Positions 10,340 through 21,105 are shown, numbered from the stretch's first letter. The stretch: DNA of 64,000 nt from Azorinus chamasolen (GCA_963576725.1 OY755247.1:18292526-18356525); one strand, 5' to 3'. Numbers and translations: made by a program. The notes: generated from the letters alone by a model not told the origin.

Positions 10340-10594
10340 TTGAACCCTTCGCTTGCTATTCACGTCAATATACCTACCTGTAAATAGTGAAGATCCAGAT
10401 GAGACAGCTCCTGCAGGAGCTGTCTCATCAGGGTCTGCACTATTTACAAATTGATTGTGCAACCAATGCACTCCACAGCAGTGATTGCACAGCGAAATAC
10501 GTGTACATAGTGAATATATAATTATGTAATTATACAAAAGAAAATGGGTAAAGGAGGAGAAATGTATTTTAAAATTCAGCAAGAGAAGGGTTAA
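10340..10594 (+). mobile_element. T3 TTAA MITE
   Basis: TTGAACCCTTCGCTTGCTATT to CAGCAAGAGAAGGGTTAA. Core GATCCAGATGAGACAGCTCC / GCAGGAGCTGTCTCATCAGGG. The right arm has a second small dyad, TTGTGCAACCAATGCAC. The reverse strand is open for 123 codons, a product of the hairpin rather than a gene. Confidence 0.85.
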
Positions 10595-10689
10595 TGCAGT
10601 CATCCGTGTTTGAAGTTGCATAATTACACAGTTACACAAGTTGCATAATTTCACAAATCGAAAATCATTACATAACATGTACTATAACT

Positions 10690-10810
10690 ACATTATTCCA
10701 TAAGCAAACAGAGGAGATCCTAATCAGACGGATCCTATACCAGCTGTCTGATCTGGGTCTACTCTGTTTGCAAAGGCATAGAAAGGCGTATTCATGGAGT
10801 AAAGGGTTAA
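10690..10810 (-). mobile_element. T2a half element
   Basis: TAAGCAAACAGAGGAGATCC, imperfect hairpin, GATCTGGGTCTACTCTG, ending TTCATGGAGTAAAGGGTTAA. The other half is missing. Confidence 0.65.
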
Positions 10811-10966
10811 GCAATTCTCCCTAAAAGCAATACATGTACATGTACTGTGTCAGACAGTTCAGTTCCAGCTACCGATCACAACTACATGTACAAATGGAGT
10901 ACGACCGGCCTGCGTGCCTTGAATTGTGCAATATAATATTACGTGTCGGGTGAAACTATGTAATCA

Positions 10967-11187
10967 TTAACCCGTTTGCTCCCAGCGGATTCTTCCATGT
11001 TTATATATTGAATTAGTCCAATTTTTCTTATCTAAGGGATGCCTGGTCATTTTTGTTTTGTTTTATTTTGAAATTCCTATCAGCAAACAGTGTAGACTCT
11101 GATCAGACGCCGCATTATGCGGCGTCTGATCAGAGTCTACACTATTTGCCTACGTCCCATATGTGATCGTGGGAGCCAATGGGTTAA
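10967..11187 (+). mobile_element. T5 TTAA MITE
   Basis: TTAACCCGTTTGCTCCCAG to GTGGGAGCCAATGGGTTAA. The core hairpin GACTCTGATCAGACGCCGC / GCGGCGTCTGATCAGAGTC is perfectly symmetric, unlike T2/T3/T4. It shares its right TTAA with the next element. Confidence 0.85.
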
Positions 11188-11386
11188 ATTCGTGAATATC
11201 CATGTACGAAACAATGACATCACGGATATTTGTTGGCTGAATTTTTTAAATGGCATGTGCACACCGACCATTTTGCTATGGCAATATAAGCAATCGGTGC
11301 CGACCCTGATCTGACGGCTACAGGATCCATTTTATCTAGGTCTGCAAATGCGTGAAAAACAGTTTATGTTTGAGAGAATGGGTTAA
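11184..11386 (-). mobile_element. T2 element abutting T5
   Basis: Left CCATGTACGAAACAATGACATC, core GACCCTGATCTGACGGCTAC, right end TTTGAGAGAATGGGTTAA. Left CCC end absent; the two elements appear to share one TTAA. Confidence 0.6.
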
Positions 11387-11417
11387 ATAGAACAGTCAGT
11401 ATTGACATTTAATACAA

Positions 11418-12475
11418 AACAAGGGCATGTTGTATTGCTATGCAAGACATGAGTCCCCCACCGGACTGAAAAAAACCTCCACTCTCCCCACCCCACCCAC
11501 CCATGGTGTGGTTGACCATGGTATATACATGACCACCTGAATGGTATTAATACCTACTTTCATACATTGAATCAGTAAATAAAAAGTTATTGTCCCGACA
11601 AGAAAATATGAAAAAGGGGAGTAACTCCAAAAATATTGATGCTAGAGTTATTGCCCTTGTGCATGACACTACTTCTCATCACGCTTGTTCCATATGAGAA
11701 GTTTCAAATCAATTGAACCAGTACATAAAGAGTTATTAACTGGACAAGAAAATATGAAAAGGGGAATAACTCCAACAATATAGATGCTAGAGTTATGGCC
11801 CTTGTGCATGACACTACCCCTCATCATGATTGTTCCATATGTGAAGTTTCAAATCAATTGAACCAGTAGATAAAGAGTTATTGTCCGGACAAAAAAATAT
11901 GTAAAAGGGGAATAACTCCAAAAATATTGGTGCTAGAATTATGGCCCTTGTGCATGACACTACTCCTGATCATGCTTCCTCAATGTGTGAATTTATAATG
12001 AATTTGGCCTAACTTTGTAGGAGAAATTGCCCGGACACGAAGTGTGACAGACGGACTGACAAGAAAATATGAAAAAGGGGAATAACTCCAAAAATATTAG
12101 TGCTAGAGTTATGGCCCTTGTGTATGACACTACCCCTCATCATGATTGTTCCATATGTGAAGTTTCAAATCAATTGAACCAGTAGATAAAGAGTTATTGT
12201 CCGGACAAAAAAATATGTAAAAGGGGAATAACTCCAAAAATATTGGTGCTAGAGTTATGACCCTTGTGAATGACACTAGCCCTCATCATGCTTCTTCAAT
12301 GTGTGAAGTTATAATGAATTTGGCATAACATTGTAGGAGATATGGCCCGGACAAAAAGCGTGACAGACGGACAGACGGACGGACAGACGGACGGACAGAC
12401 GGACGGACAGACGGACAGACAGACGGAATCGAGCAAACCTATAGTCCCCCAACCGGTAACCGGTGGGGGACTAAT
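11418..12475 (+). mobile_element. HEL1: tandem-array element with 3' hairpin (Helentron/pearl-like)
   Basis: It starts ACAAGGGCATGTTG, then GAGTCCCCCACCGG (11450). Five repeats of about 145 bp follow, each with GGGGAATAACTCCAAAAATA, GAGTTATGGCCCTTGTG and GTGAAGTTTCAAATCAATTG. A (ACGGACAG)n microsatellite and a terminal hairpin GTCCCCCAACCGGTAACCGG / GGGGGAC end it. The 3' arm is complementary to the 5' GTCCCCCACCGG. No ORF. The design matches Helentron-associated/pearl elements of bivalves. GAC[A/G]TT[T/C]AATACAAAACAA occurs at both flanks (11404-11422, 12481-12499). Confidence 0.7.
12358..12425 (+). repeat. (ACGGACAG)n microsatellite in HEL1
   Basis: Alternating ACGG and ACAG tetramers directly before the 3' hairpin of HEL1. 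Confidence 0.9.
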
Positions 12476-12683
12476 TACCCGACGTTCAATACAAAACAAT
12501 GAACTTGGATTGATGTAATCTTAGACTTGGCAAATTCTGCTGGATAGCTCTATAATGCGTATTGATTAACAATCCCTACCCGAGTTCTGTGAGTCATGTA
12601 TGAGCATGTACGCCAAACACGGGTGCATAGTCTGACTATCCGGACATTGCATAAAAATCTCTGGGCTAGTTGAAATTTTTTCA

Positions 12684-12733
12684 GGTAGCCACTGGGCTAG
12701 TAGAGAAAAATTCTGGTAGCCCAGTGGGCTACC
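12684..12733 (+). repeat. short imperfect hairpin
   Basis: GGTAGCCACTGGGCTA and TAGCCCAGTGGGCTACC flank a 17-nt AT-rich loop; another CTGGGCTAG lies just upstream at 12661. Family not recognised. Confidence 0.6.
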
Positions 12734-12845
12734 ACACAAAAAACAAATTTATCGGCCACTGTCTGTGACTATATGTAGCACCAATCGGAACGCCTTGAAT
12801 ATGTGTACGTAAATCACCTCGGAAACTCGTCACATTCGCCTTGCA

Positions 12846-13047
12846 TTAACCCATTCCTTCATATTGACGCTTTTTGTAAAAGTCTGTAAAAGTCACCTTT
12901 TTAAACCATTGTGATAAATAGAGCACCTGCTGCATAGGAGCAATAGTTTCAAAACTACACATTCTAAAAAATTCATTTTCTCTTGTTAATATCCCTTTTA
13001 TGTAGAATCATTCAAAGAGATTAGATCTAAAAATAGCATATGGGTTA
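12846..13047 (+). mobile_element. T1 TTAA MITE with damaged hairpin
   Basis: TTAACCCATTCCTTCATATTG to AGCATATGGGTTAA. The left hairpin arm is present (ACCATTGTGATAAATAGAGC) but the right arm is reduced to AGGAGCAATAGTTTC. Confidence 0.75.
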
Positions 13048-13177
13048 AGTAGCCTAAAATACATAAATTCTTTGTTATTAACAGTCCTGTTTATAGGGAA
13101 ATATACTGTCACCGTTTAACGCTTGACATATTTTATTTAAGACTACAAACAGATTGACCCAGTGTGATTAAACAATC

Positions 13178-13359
13178 CAGGGTCCATGCTTATAAAACTT
13201 TTAGTTGAGTCTGAGTTCGTTCTCAAGTTTTTGATTGGTCAGATTTGAGCCAAAGGCTCAAATCTGACCAATCAACAGCTTGAGAACTCAAATCTGACAA
13301 ATCAAAAGTTTGAGAACGAACTCTGACTCGACTAAAAAGTTTTATAAGCATGAATCCAG
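13178..13359 (+). mobile_element. D family palindrome
   Basis: CAGGGTCCATGCTTATAAAAC to GTTTTATAAGCATGAATCCAG. Apex GAGCCAAAGGCTC. The right arm has an extra repeat (TTGAGAACTCAAATCTGACA), the mirror image of the extra copy in the left arm at 6122. Confidence 0.75.
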
Positions 13360-13379
13360 ATATATAAAACCCATATAAT

Positions 13380-14397
13380 CACCACAGCTGTTATCAACCT
13401 CATCATACTCATTACCATCGCCAACCTTAATAATCATCATCACACACTTCCTCAACACTATTATCGCCTGGCTTTCTCACTTCAATCATTGTGAGTTTGT
13501 AACTCACATCCATCCCCAATCATCTCTATTATCATTTCATCATCATCATCATCTTCTTTCCGTGTTTGACCTTATTTTCAATATCATTTTCCATTTGTAC
13601 ATGCTGAACTTTTTTTCGTGGTCTTCGAAATGCATGGCTATATGTTTTTAGTTTTTGGTTTTTTTTGTATGCCTCCACCCCACAACGGCGGGCATATAGT
13701 AATCATCCGTCCGTCCCAAATTTCGTCTCCCTTCTTTCTTTTTTTTTTTTTTTTATCTGTGAATGGATTTCAAAATAACCTGGCACAAATGTTCACCACA
13801 CAAAGACGATGTGTCGCGTTCAACTCCCTGGTCCATGGGTCAAAGGTCAAGGTCATCCTTTTTTTTGGGGGGGGGGGGGGGTTCATATACAAGCCGTTTG
13901 GGTCAAATGGGACGCTGGGTAACTCGATAACTGATTCACAAATTACAGGCGGCGGCACTTCTACATTTATTTGTTTGTGTGTTTTTCTACACAATTTACA
14001 GACAACGAACCTACTTGTATTTGTTTGTGATTTATCTTTAAGAATAGTGTATTTATACCGTTCTGTTTTTCCATTGCAGGAGTTGGGAGGCGCCCAAGCT
14101 CAGTCCATGGCACGTGAATAGAATCCAGAAGTAAAACGGTACATTGGGAACTGTTTTGTGGACATGTGGACCAACCATTGTCATTCAAACAAACAATTAT
14201 GCCAATATGCAAACAAATATTGGTCTCGAAATGACCATGTAGACTATTTCCTCGTGTATATGTTAACCATGTTTTCTGGTTTTATTTTTACATGTTATAA
14301 TCCATAATGTGATAACATTTGAATTCTCCACTGTTCCTACTTAACGTGACTGGGCTCATCAGTCCTTATAACCTCTTAACTGGACTATATTTAGAAA
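13380..14397. repeat. low-complexity stretch with a decayed dispersed repeat
   Basis: 13381-13560 is TCA-rich (ATCATCATCATCATC). 13735-13755 is a T run and 13860-13880 a T run followed by G13. GGTCAAAGGTCAAGGTCATCC near 13838 resembles the nuclear-receptor-like motifs in HEL2 and may be a decayed copy of a related array. A 167-codon plus-strand ORF here (13618-14121) runs through these homopolymers and is not credible as a gene. Confidence 0.45.
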
Positions 14398-14399
14398 TA

Positions 14400-14605
14400 C
14401 AGTAAAACCTCTCTAAAACGATCGATCAAATGATGGATAATTTTGGCGGTATTAAAACAGGTGGTAATTTAATACAAGACGAAGGTAATGCATAAAGCTC
14501 ACTTAGGAGCTTTTTGAATTACTTTTATCCTCTATTAAGCAAACGCCTGCTTTTAAAACTCACTTTGTTTATTCATATAGCTCTCGTTATAGATATGTTC
14601 TACTG
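14400..14605 (+). mobile_element. Pg-a/f-like pogo MITE
   Basis: CAGTAAAACCTCTCTAAAACG to CTCGTTATAGATATGTTCTACTG, TA on both flanks. Core TAATTTAATACAAGACGAAGG with apex AAGCTCACTTAGGAGCTTTT. Confidence 0.7.
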
Positions 14606-14618
14606 TATGTAGAAAATA

Positions 14619-14810
14619 GAGTAGAGCCCTTCTAATGCGACCACTTGACGAATAAACATAGCTTTCTTTATGAGCAGGTGGTTGCTTAATGCAGGACAAA
14701 AGTAATAAAGAAAGCTCCTCTAGGAGCTTTCTGCATTACTTTTGTCCTGCATTAAGCTAGCACCCAGAAGTATACATCTTTTAGATGGCCGCATTAGCGG
14801 GGCTTTACTG
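14619..14810 (+). mobile_element. Pg-b pogo-like MITE
   Basis: GAGTAGAGCCCTTCTAATGCG to GCATTAGCGGGGCTTTACTG, TA flanks. Core CAGGTGGTTGCTTAATGCAGG, apex GAAAGCTCCTCTAGGAGC. It starts 13 bp after the previous Pg element. Confidence 0.8.
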
Positions 14811-14812
14811 TA

Positions 14813-15175
14813 GATTGCAGTGATGAAAACATCGTAGAGACATTGCTTTAGATACAGTTTATTGAAAGAAGCACAACCCTAAAAATAAATGAAATTATTT
14901 TTTGATAATTTTTCACTAATTGGAGAAATTTGAAATGATCTTGGAATACTCTTGAATTTTGGGTATATGATTGGATCGTATGATACACCATGTTAATAGC
15001 TATCATTTTATACTACCAAGCTATATGTTTATAAACTTTGAATAAATTTTTTATAGTAGTATTTTGCATCTTAATTTATTCGTCCTATGTTATGCTAAGC
15101 TCACCTGGCACAAAGTGCCAAAGCGGGCAATTTGTATCGGATCATCCTGTGTCCGTCGTGAATCAACGTTTTCTT
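14813..15175. other. no gene; remnant of a dispersed repeat at 15098-15150
   Basis: GCTCACCTGGCACAAAGTGCC near 15100 contains a small dyad (GGCACAAAGTGCC) followed by GTCCGTCGTGAATCAACG. I recall similar text in mollusc dispersed repeats but cannot assign it. Confidence 0.3.
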
Positions 15176-15420
15176 TAACCATTTCCCTTATATAAACACC
15201 TTTTCGCGTCTTTTCAAACAAAGCAAGACTCAGATCAGACGACTCATAAAAGAGCTAGACTCAGATCAGACGACTCATAAAACAGCTATCTGATCAGGGT
15301 CTGTTCTGTTATGGAATTAATATTGTTTTGATTATACTGAACTTTTCTGCAATGACCAAACTATCCTGTGTTCATATACACCAATACAAGCACACAGGTA
15401 ATAAATATTCACGATATCTT
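15176..15420 (+). mobile_element. T2 element with duplicated hairpin arm
   Basis: TTAACCATTTCCCTTATATAA at the left. The left core arm GACTCAGATCAGACGACTC is present twice in tandem (15229-15258 and 15261-15290, about 32 bp period) before one right arm CTGATCAGGGTCTG. The right end is decayed. Confidence 0.65.
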
Positions 15421-15453
15421 TCATAAATACATGTATTTACCAGAAAATGGCTT

Positions 15454-15618
15454 TTAACCCATTTCTCAAAATTTGCTCTTATTGCTGTTGACACGATATA
15501 GATCTGATTCTACAGTTTTTGTCAAAATTCCCTTGAAAAGTTTACATTATAAAAAGTCAGCTAATAAATAATCATGGTGTCATTATATCTTACATGTATA
15601 TTCATGGAGTAAAGGGCC
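15454..15618 (+). mobile_element. T2a right part
   Basis: TTAACCCATTTCTCAAAATTTG, GATCTGATTCTACAGTTTTTG, ending TATTCATGGAGTAAAGGG. The hairpin core has been deleted. Confidence 0.6.
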
Positions 15619-15827
15619 GTACGACATCTTCTAAACACAGATCTTCATTGGAATTATCCTAAGGGCGTCCTTCATTAAAGTTGTATAAATGGGTTTGGTC
15701 TCGTGTTTTATAAGCAGTTCGAGAGTTAAAATAGATTTAAACGAACACATTCTTTAAACAACATCTATTCCTGACTTATTTGATGGAATTTGACCAAATG
15801 TCACAGAAATTACCCCTAGGAGGTCCT

Positions 15828-16057
15828 TTAACTCTTTTGGCGCCAAATTTAAAAGTGTCGTCTGCAATAATAATTTCATATTAGATATAATTCTAAACTA
15901 AATAACAAAGGCATATTAGTAAAACATTTGTTTTTTAAAAACCTGTATGCTTGGGCTAAAATAATACAGAAAACAGTGAAGTCCCAGGCGGCATCTGACC
16001 TGGGACTGCACTGTTTTCAATGGTGCCAACAGGCGACATTGGCACCAAAAGAGTTAC
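15828..16057 (-). mobile_element. T6 TTAA MITE
   Basis: TTAACTCTTTTGGCGCCAAAT to GGCACCAAAAGAGTTA. Near the right side: AACAGTGAAGTCCCAGGCGG / ATCTGACCTGGGACTGCACTG. The AGTGTCGTCTGC piece links the family to T4. Confidence 0.75.
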
Positions 16058-16226
16058 ACGACAACTGTTTCCAATCATTTAACGGGATTTGATCATATTT
16101 CTCAAAAATGATTGATCATCAGGAGATCCTCTGTCCTTGATGATGGACAAGTAGGTCAAGCCAAGTCAAGTACTGTTTTATTTAAAGTTGGACATTTACG
16201 ATAATAGTAATAAAAAGAAGCTCTAA

Positions 16227-16467
16227 AAAAGCCATTCCCTCATATTGTCGCCCGTTGACGCCTCTGTAGAGTCTGAACAAGTCAATTCCTGAAACCATTG
16301 TGATAAATAGAGCATTTGCTCCACAGGAGCAAATGCTCTATTTATCACAATGATTTCAAAACTACTTCGATTCTAAAAAAGAATCCGTTTCTTAAGTAAA
16401 TTCTCCTTTTCGGTAGAGTTATTCAAAGAGGTAGGGATTAAAAATAGCTTATGGGAAAATGGGTTAA
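16227..16467 (+). mobile_element. T1 MITE, left TTAA decayed
   Basis: AAAGCCATTCCCTCATATTG to TATGGGAAAATGGGTTAA. Hairpin apex ATTTGCTCCACAGGAGCAAA. Right arm with CCTTTTCGGTAGAGTTATTC. Confidence 0.8.
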
Positions 16468-17044
16468 ACAGACTGACAAATAAATACATGACAAAATATC
16501 AAACACATACACAAGTAAAATAAACATCATAAAATTGAATACACATAAAATATGTAAAGTTTAAGCAAAGTATTTATTAAAACCTTACTCCTTGCATAAA
16601 TTATTATCGAAGTAAATAAAAAAAGAATTAAAACTGTATGTATAAAGATAGTAAAGCACATGATTAAATCTGACAATTAAAATTTATTAAAAAATATTAG
16701 CATATTAAATTACATAGTCTGTTAAGAGAGCATACTTTACACATCCGATACAAACCAATAATATGGGTGAATGCTATATATAAAATAATGCATCAAAATA
16801 CATGTACATACAGTTAGCACTATGCCATTACGTAAGCACAATACAAAAACACATTCAACAAGAATATTCAATCAGTATAAACTATAAAATTAAGCAAAAG
16901 CGCAACAGAAAGCCAAAATCACATGGACAAGTTTAATTAAGCACATTAGGCACTGACAGTCAGGCTATATGATAGAACAAAATGGATATAAGCCTTTATC
17001 ACAACCCAAGAGGGAGATCATGAATTTGAATAAGCTTGGTGAAT
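16468..17044. other. AT-rich stretch without recognisable element
   Basis: Rich in ACACAT, AAATAT and TTAAAATT steps; no inverted ends and no coding signal. Confidence 0.4.
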
Positions 17045-17049
17045 ATGCT

Positions 17050-17519
17050 TTTCCATAAATACGCCTTTGCAAACATAGAAGACCCAGATCAGACGGCTCC
17101 TGTGGGAGCCGTCTTATCAGGCTCTGCTCTGTTTGCTTATGTAATAATATAGATATGATTCTACAGTTAACTCATTTTTTCCTAGGCTATTTTTAGATCC
17201 AACCTTTTTGAATTAATCTACCGAAAATGGGCATTAACTAGAGAAAAGGAAAGTTTTAGAATTTTGTAATTTGAAACCATTGTGATAAATAGAGCATTTG
17301 CTCCTATAGGAGCAAATGCTCTATTTATCACAATGGTTTCACAATGTGAATTTTATAGAGGCGCAAAAATGCGCCACTAGATTAATTCCATGACCAAACA
17401 TTCCTCTGTCTATGTGCTATTATAGCCATTAATCTAATTAATAATGACGATGTCATTATTTCTGACAATATTGATGATCTCGTTATTTCTGCCATGAATA
17501 CCCCCGTAGTAAAGGGATA
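17050..17519 (+). mobile_element. T2a element split by T1
   Basis: CCATAAATACGCCTTTGCAAA and core GACCCAGATCAGACGGCTCC lie left of a T1 insertion; TTCCATGACCAAACATTCCTC and CCCCGTAGTAAAGGG lie right of it. Confidence 0.75.
17167..17385 (-). mobile_element. T1 MITE nested in T2a
   Basis: TTAACTCATTTTTTCCTAGGC to GCGCAAAAATGCGCCACTAGATTAA, perfect hairpin with ATTTGCTCCTATAGGAGC. The host resumes on both sides, so TTAA at 17167 and 17382 is the target site. Confidence 0.8.
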
Positions 17520-17747
17520 GCACATTCCCTCCAAGACTATTTTTAGACCCAACCTCTTTTAATTAGTCTACCGAAAAGAAGCATTAACTATAGAAAAGAA
17601 GGATTTTACAACTGTGTAGTTTTTAAACCATTGTGATAAATAGAGCATTTGCTCCTATGGAGCAAGTGCTCTATTTATCACAATGATTTCATAAAACGAC
17701 TTTCACAGAGGCGTTAAAGAATCGTCGGTAGGAGGGAATGCGTTTAG
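17516..17747 (-). mobile_element. T1 MITE, TTAA ends mutated
   Basis: CACATTCCCTCCAAGACTATT to GTAGGAGGGAATGCG. Hairpin apex TTTGCTCCTATGGAGCAAG. It abuts the T2a right end. Confidence 0.75.
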
Positions 17748-17801
17748 AAGAGAGTTCCGTAGTCAAGCCTGCTTGTTCTAACCATTGGTAACTCAACTTT
17801 A

Positions 17802-18031
17802 TTAACTCATTCCCTCCTATACTATTTTTAGACCCAACCTCTTTGCATTAATCTACCGAAAAGGAACATTAACTATAGGAAAGGAGAATTTCAGAAGTGT
17901 GTAGTTTTGAAAACACTGTGATAAATACAGCATTTGCTCCTATGGAGCAAATGCTCTATTTATCATAATGGTTTCAAGAAACGAGTTTTACAGAGGTGCA
18001 AATAGGCGTCAGTAGGAATGTCATGGGTTAA
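17802..18031 (-). mobile_element. T1 TTAA MITE
   Basis: TTAACTCATTCCCTCCTATAC to CAGTAGGAATGTCATGGGTTAA; apex TTTGCTCCTATGGAGCAAA. Confidence 0.8.
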
Positions 18032-18051
18032 TATATCTGATATTTTAACGA

Positions 18052-18262
18052 GACTCCTTTCTACCAACAAAATCAGACGGCTTCTATAGGAGCCGCCTGA
18101 TCTGTATCTGCTATTTGCTGATGAAATAATTTAGTCATTCTACAGCTTTTACTAGAGCTAAAAAGTGTCTTGCTCGTGACGTAGTAAATGGTAAGCTTAT
18201 TAATACATGTATACATACATAATTATGTACTATTTCTTTCATGAATATTCATCAACTACAGT
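18052..18262 (+). mobile_element. T2a element, ends lost
   Basis: AATCAGACGGCTTCTATAGGA, GCCGCCTGATCTGTATCTG, then GCTTATTAATACATG and TCTTTCATGAATATTCATC. Confidence 0.55.
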
Positions 18263-18293
18263 TAATACATATCAACCAGACGAGTCTACAAAC

Positions 18294-18533
18294 ATAACCA
18301 TTTACTCCATAAATACGCTTGTCTATGCCTTTACAAACAGAGTAGACCCAGATCAGACAGCTCCTATAGGAACCGTCTGATCAGGGTCTGCTCCATTTGC
18401 TTATAATATAATATAGATATGCTTCTACAGTTTCTGTCATGGCCAAAATATCATGTGTTTATATGCCATTATAAAATTAATCTAATTAATATTCATGACG
18501 CCATTATATTTTATTCATGGAGTAAAGGGTTAA
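18294..18533 (+). mobile_element. T2a MITE
   Basis: ATAACCATTTACTCCATAAA to TATTCATGGAGTAAAGGGTTAA. Core GACCCAGATCAGACAGCTCC / GGAACCGTCTGATCAGGG. The left TTAA is mutated to ATAA. Confidence 0.85.
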
Positions 18534-18759
18534 ATGATCTTATTGCGCATGAATGACAATTCATTGCATTTAAACATGTAATAATGAACAGACGTAATGA
18601 TTGATCCTACCGAAACATGAGTACCTGTAAAGATATCTTATATTGAATAGTGCGGTAAAAATCACGCCATACTGGACCTTGGATCTTGTGATACAATTGA
18701 TTCGCCAAATTTAAATTTACCTCTTACCTAATCTACACTCATGTTAGACATGATGGCAA
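18534..18759. other. no recognisable feature
   Basis: Unassigned sequence between T2 copies. Confidence 0.3.
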
Positions 18760-18955
18760 AATGAATATTTATAAGTTCGTTTTTTATAATGACAAAATTT
18801 TATGAACACTGGGTATTTTGATGTTGAAAGAAAGGGTAGAATCAAATCTATGTTATTTCAATACCAGACCTGCGGCTCTTACGGGATGCGTCTGATTTTG
18901 GGTCTACTCTGTTTGTAAAAGCGAAAAAGCGGCGCATCTATGGACTAAAGGGTTT
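18760..18955 (-). mobile_element. T2a decayed copy
   Basis: AAATGAATATTTATAAGTTCG, AGGGTAGAATCAAATCTATG, TGATTTTGGGTCTACTCTG, and end CATCTATGGACTAAAGGGTT. Confidence 0.55.
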
Positions 18956-19108
18956 ATAGAATGTATTATGAGTTCAGTTTAAATTCGTTTTAATTAATCA
19001 TAGATCATAAGCAATTCCTGAATAGAGAAGATCACATCAAAAGAGAAAATAAAACACTTCACTCGCACAAGCTTGTAAGTGTGCAGAAAGGCAGACAAGA
19101 GATCGCTG

Positions 19109-19331
19109 TTTAACCCTTTCCCTCACATAAACGTGTTTTCACGCAATTGCAAACAGAGTAGACCCGGATCAGACGGCTCTGTTTGCTAATGGAATGTGAT
19201 AGAGATCTATTTCTTGACTCTCTAAAATGGCTACAATGTTCCACCTTCCATATTTCAATATAACTATTTTGTCCATGAATATTCAGTAGGTATTGAAATT
19301 TGGAATAAATATAGAACAGGGAAAGGGTTAA
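19109..19331 (+). mobile_element. T2b TTAA MITE, hairpin deleted
   Basis: TTAACCCTTTCCCTCACATAA to GAACAGGGAAAGGGTTAA. The core is cut to GACCCGGATCAGACGGCTC joined directly to TGTTTGCTAATGG, so one arm and the loop are gone. Confidence 0.8.
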
Positions 19332-19567
19332 ACATTCAGACATTGAAAACAGACTTACAATGACCTTTATTTCCGCTTATTAACACTTATATAAGGCAGT
19401 TGCAATCAGCGTAAACAGAGAACAAAGGGCTCATCGAGAAGCCCTTTGATCAGTACACATTTCTGCTGAACTAACAAAGGAAACAATATACAACGGAAAC
19501 TTCATACCAAATACAAAACAGGTCAGAATTGTACATGAAACAATGCCTGAATGGCGAAAGCGGTATA

Positions 19568-19771
19568 CAGTAAAACCTCTCTATAACGACCACTAAATTG
19601 TGTTAATTAGTTGGTATTTAGGGCAGGTGGCTGCTTAAAGCAAGGTGAAAGTAAAACAGAAAGCTCCTATAGGAGCGTTCTGTTTAACTTTCACCTTGCT
19701 TTAAGCAGCCACCTGCCTGTAACATAAACTATTTGATGTAATTTAGTGGGCGTTATAGAGAGGTTTTACTA
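19568..19771 (+). mobile_element. Pg-a pogo-like MITE
   Basis: CAGTAAAACCTCTCTATAACG to GCGTTATAGAGAGGTTTTACTA with TA flanks. Core GGCAGGTGGCTGCTTAAAGC, apex GAAAGCTCCTATAGGAGCG. Best Pg-a reference copy in the window. Confidence 0.85.
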
Positions 19772-19773
19772 TA

Positions 19774-20379
19774 CATAGAGAGTAACATGAACCATTATTG
19801 TAAGCAGTTGAAATAAAGTTATATTCTGTCGATTTTTGTATAAATCAATCAACGCCAACAGTTGTAAACAAATTTATATCATTAGAATAATGCATACGGT
19901 CCATTTTCCAACAGTTTATATATACGAGTATAATTATTCAGATATGTATAAAGTTTATAAACTGTATCTGCCTACCGCTAAACCTTTAGAAAACCGCCGA
20001 CTTCTAAAGAGCGGAAACTTCGTCGACTACGCGGAAATCAACGACCACGTTCGATCAATCTCCGGTTTGGAACAACGCTACGAATATTAATTCGGTATTC
20101 ACAAAAATACTGATGCTTGTCAGCCGAAATAGATAAGAAAAACGCGAAAAGAGAATGTCTACTAAAGAATACTTTACCTACATGTACGTCGAGTGTGTTC
20201 GATAAAAATACATTATATTATTTTTACGACAGATACTGTGTATGGCGGAATGTTGGTTTCCCAGGTAATAACAAATCTCCTTTCCCCGATTCACACATAT
20301 TCTGTTTTTGTTTGTTTGCTTGTTGTTGTTGTTTTAATCTAATTATTTTTACTTTTGTATATTAAAGGAAGAGTGAAAA
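19774..20379. other. unassigned interval with short open frames
   Basis: Plus-strand frames of 84 codons (19836-20090) and 82 codons (20117-20365) are open. The first has a charged stretch (PLENRRLLKSGNFVDYAEIN) that looks less random than most, but no splice context, domain or homologue is visible. I do not call a gene. Confidence 0.2.
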
Positions 20380-20455
20380 CAATCAAACAGTCTGGACTGA
20401 TGAGACACCGAGTTGCTTGGCCTCTCATCTGGATCCAAACTGTTTGCAAATGTGA
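20380..20455 (-). mobile_element. T4 core fragment
   Basis: CAAACAGTCTGGACTGATGAG, loop CACCGAGTTGCTTGGC, CTCATCTGGATCCAAACTG. Confidence 0.6.
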
Positions 20456-20559
20456 ACAGATTATCATATATGGGAGCAAGTCAAAGATGTACTCATATTT
20501 TGCCAATTTCGCGTAACAAACTAATTTCAGAATCGATTAAAAACAAAATGGCACTTTAA

Positions 20560-20788
20560 TTAACTAATTCTCTCCTAGGCTATTTTTAGACCCAACCTCT
20601 TTGAATGTATCTACCAAAAAGGAGCATTAACTAGAGGAATGGAATAATTTTGAATTTTGTAGTTTGAAACCATTGTGATAAATAGAGCATCTGCTCCTAT
20701 AAGAGCAAATGCTCTATTTATCACAATGGTTTCATAAAGTGACTTTTATAGATGCGCAAAGATGCCTCACTAGGGGATAATGTGTTAG
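20560..20788 (-). mobile_element. T1 TTAA MITE
   Basis: TTAACTAATTCTCTCCTAGGC to CACTAGGGGATAATGTGTTA, hairpin apex GCTCCTATAAGAGC. Confidence 0.8.
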
Positions 20789-20908
20789 CACTGGGTGCAT
20801 AAACTGTTTTATCAGGCCGATATAATGTCATAATCAAACAGGACAGGCCATGGTCAAACACCTTATACAGGATCTTCCGATCAAAACATACTCCGATCTG
20901 TAAACATG

Positions 20909-21105
20909 TTAACCCATTCCCCCATAGACTATTTCTAGATCTACCCTCTTTGAATAAATATACTGAAAAGGAGCATTCACCAGAGAAAATGTCCATTTTA
21001 GAATTGTGAAGTTTTGAAACCAGTGTGATTGAATATAGCATTTGCAGAGTTTGCTCATGTAGGAGCAAATGTTCTATTTATCACAATAGTTTCAAAACTA
21101 TACAC
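20909..21105 (-). mobile_element. chimeric T1 element
   Basis: TTAACCCATTCCCCCATAGAC starts a minus copy, but after the hairpin the sequence is CAATAGTTTCAAAACTATAC, which belongs to the same (CTAAAATT) side rather than the opposite arm. Apex GCAGAGTTTGCTCATGTAGG has a small insertion. No GGG end follows. Confidence 0.6.

Noticed and set aside
10307..10678. 123-codon minus-strand ORF
   Set aside because: Mostly the T3 hairpin element and its flank; the same peptide words occur at other T3 copies.
13618..14121. 167-codon plus-strand ORF
   Set aside because: It runs through T and G homopolymers and a decayed dispersed repeat; no domain, and two opposite-strand ORFs overlap it.
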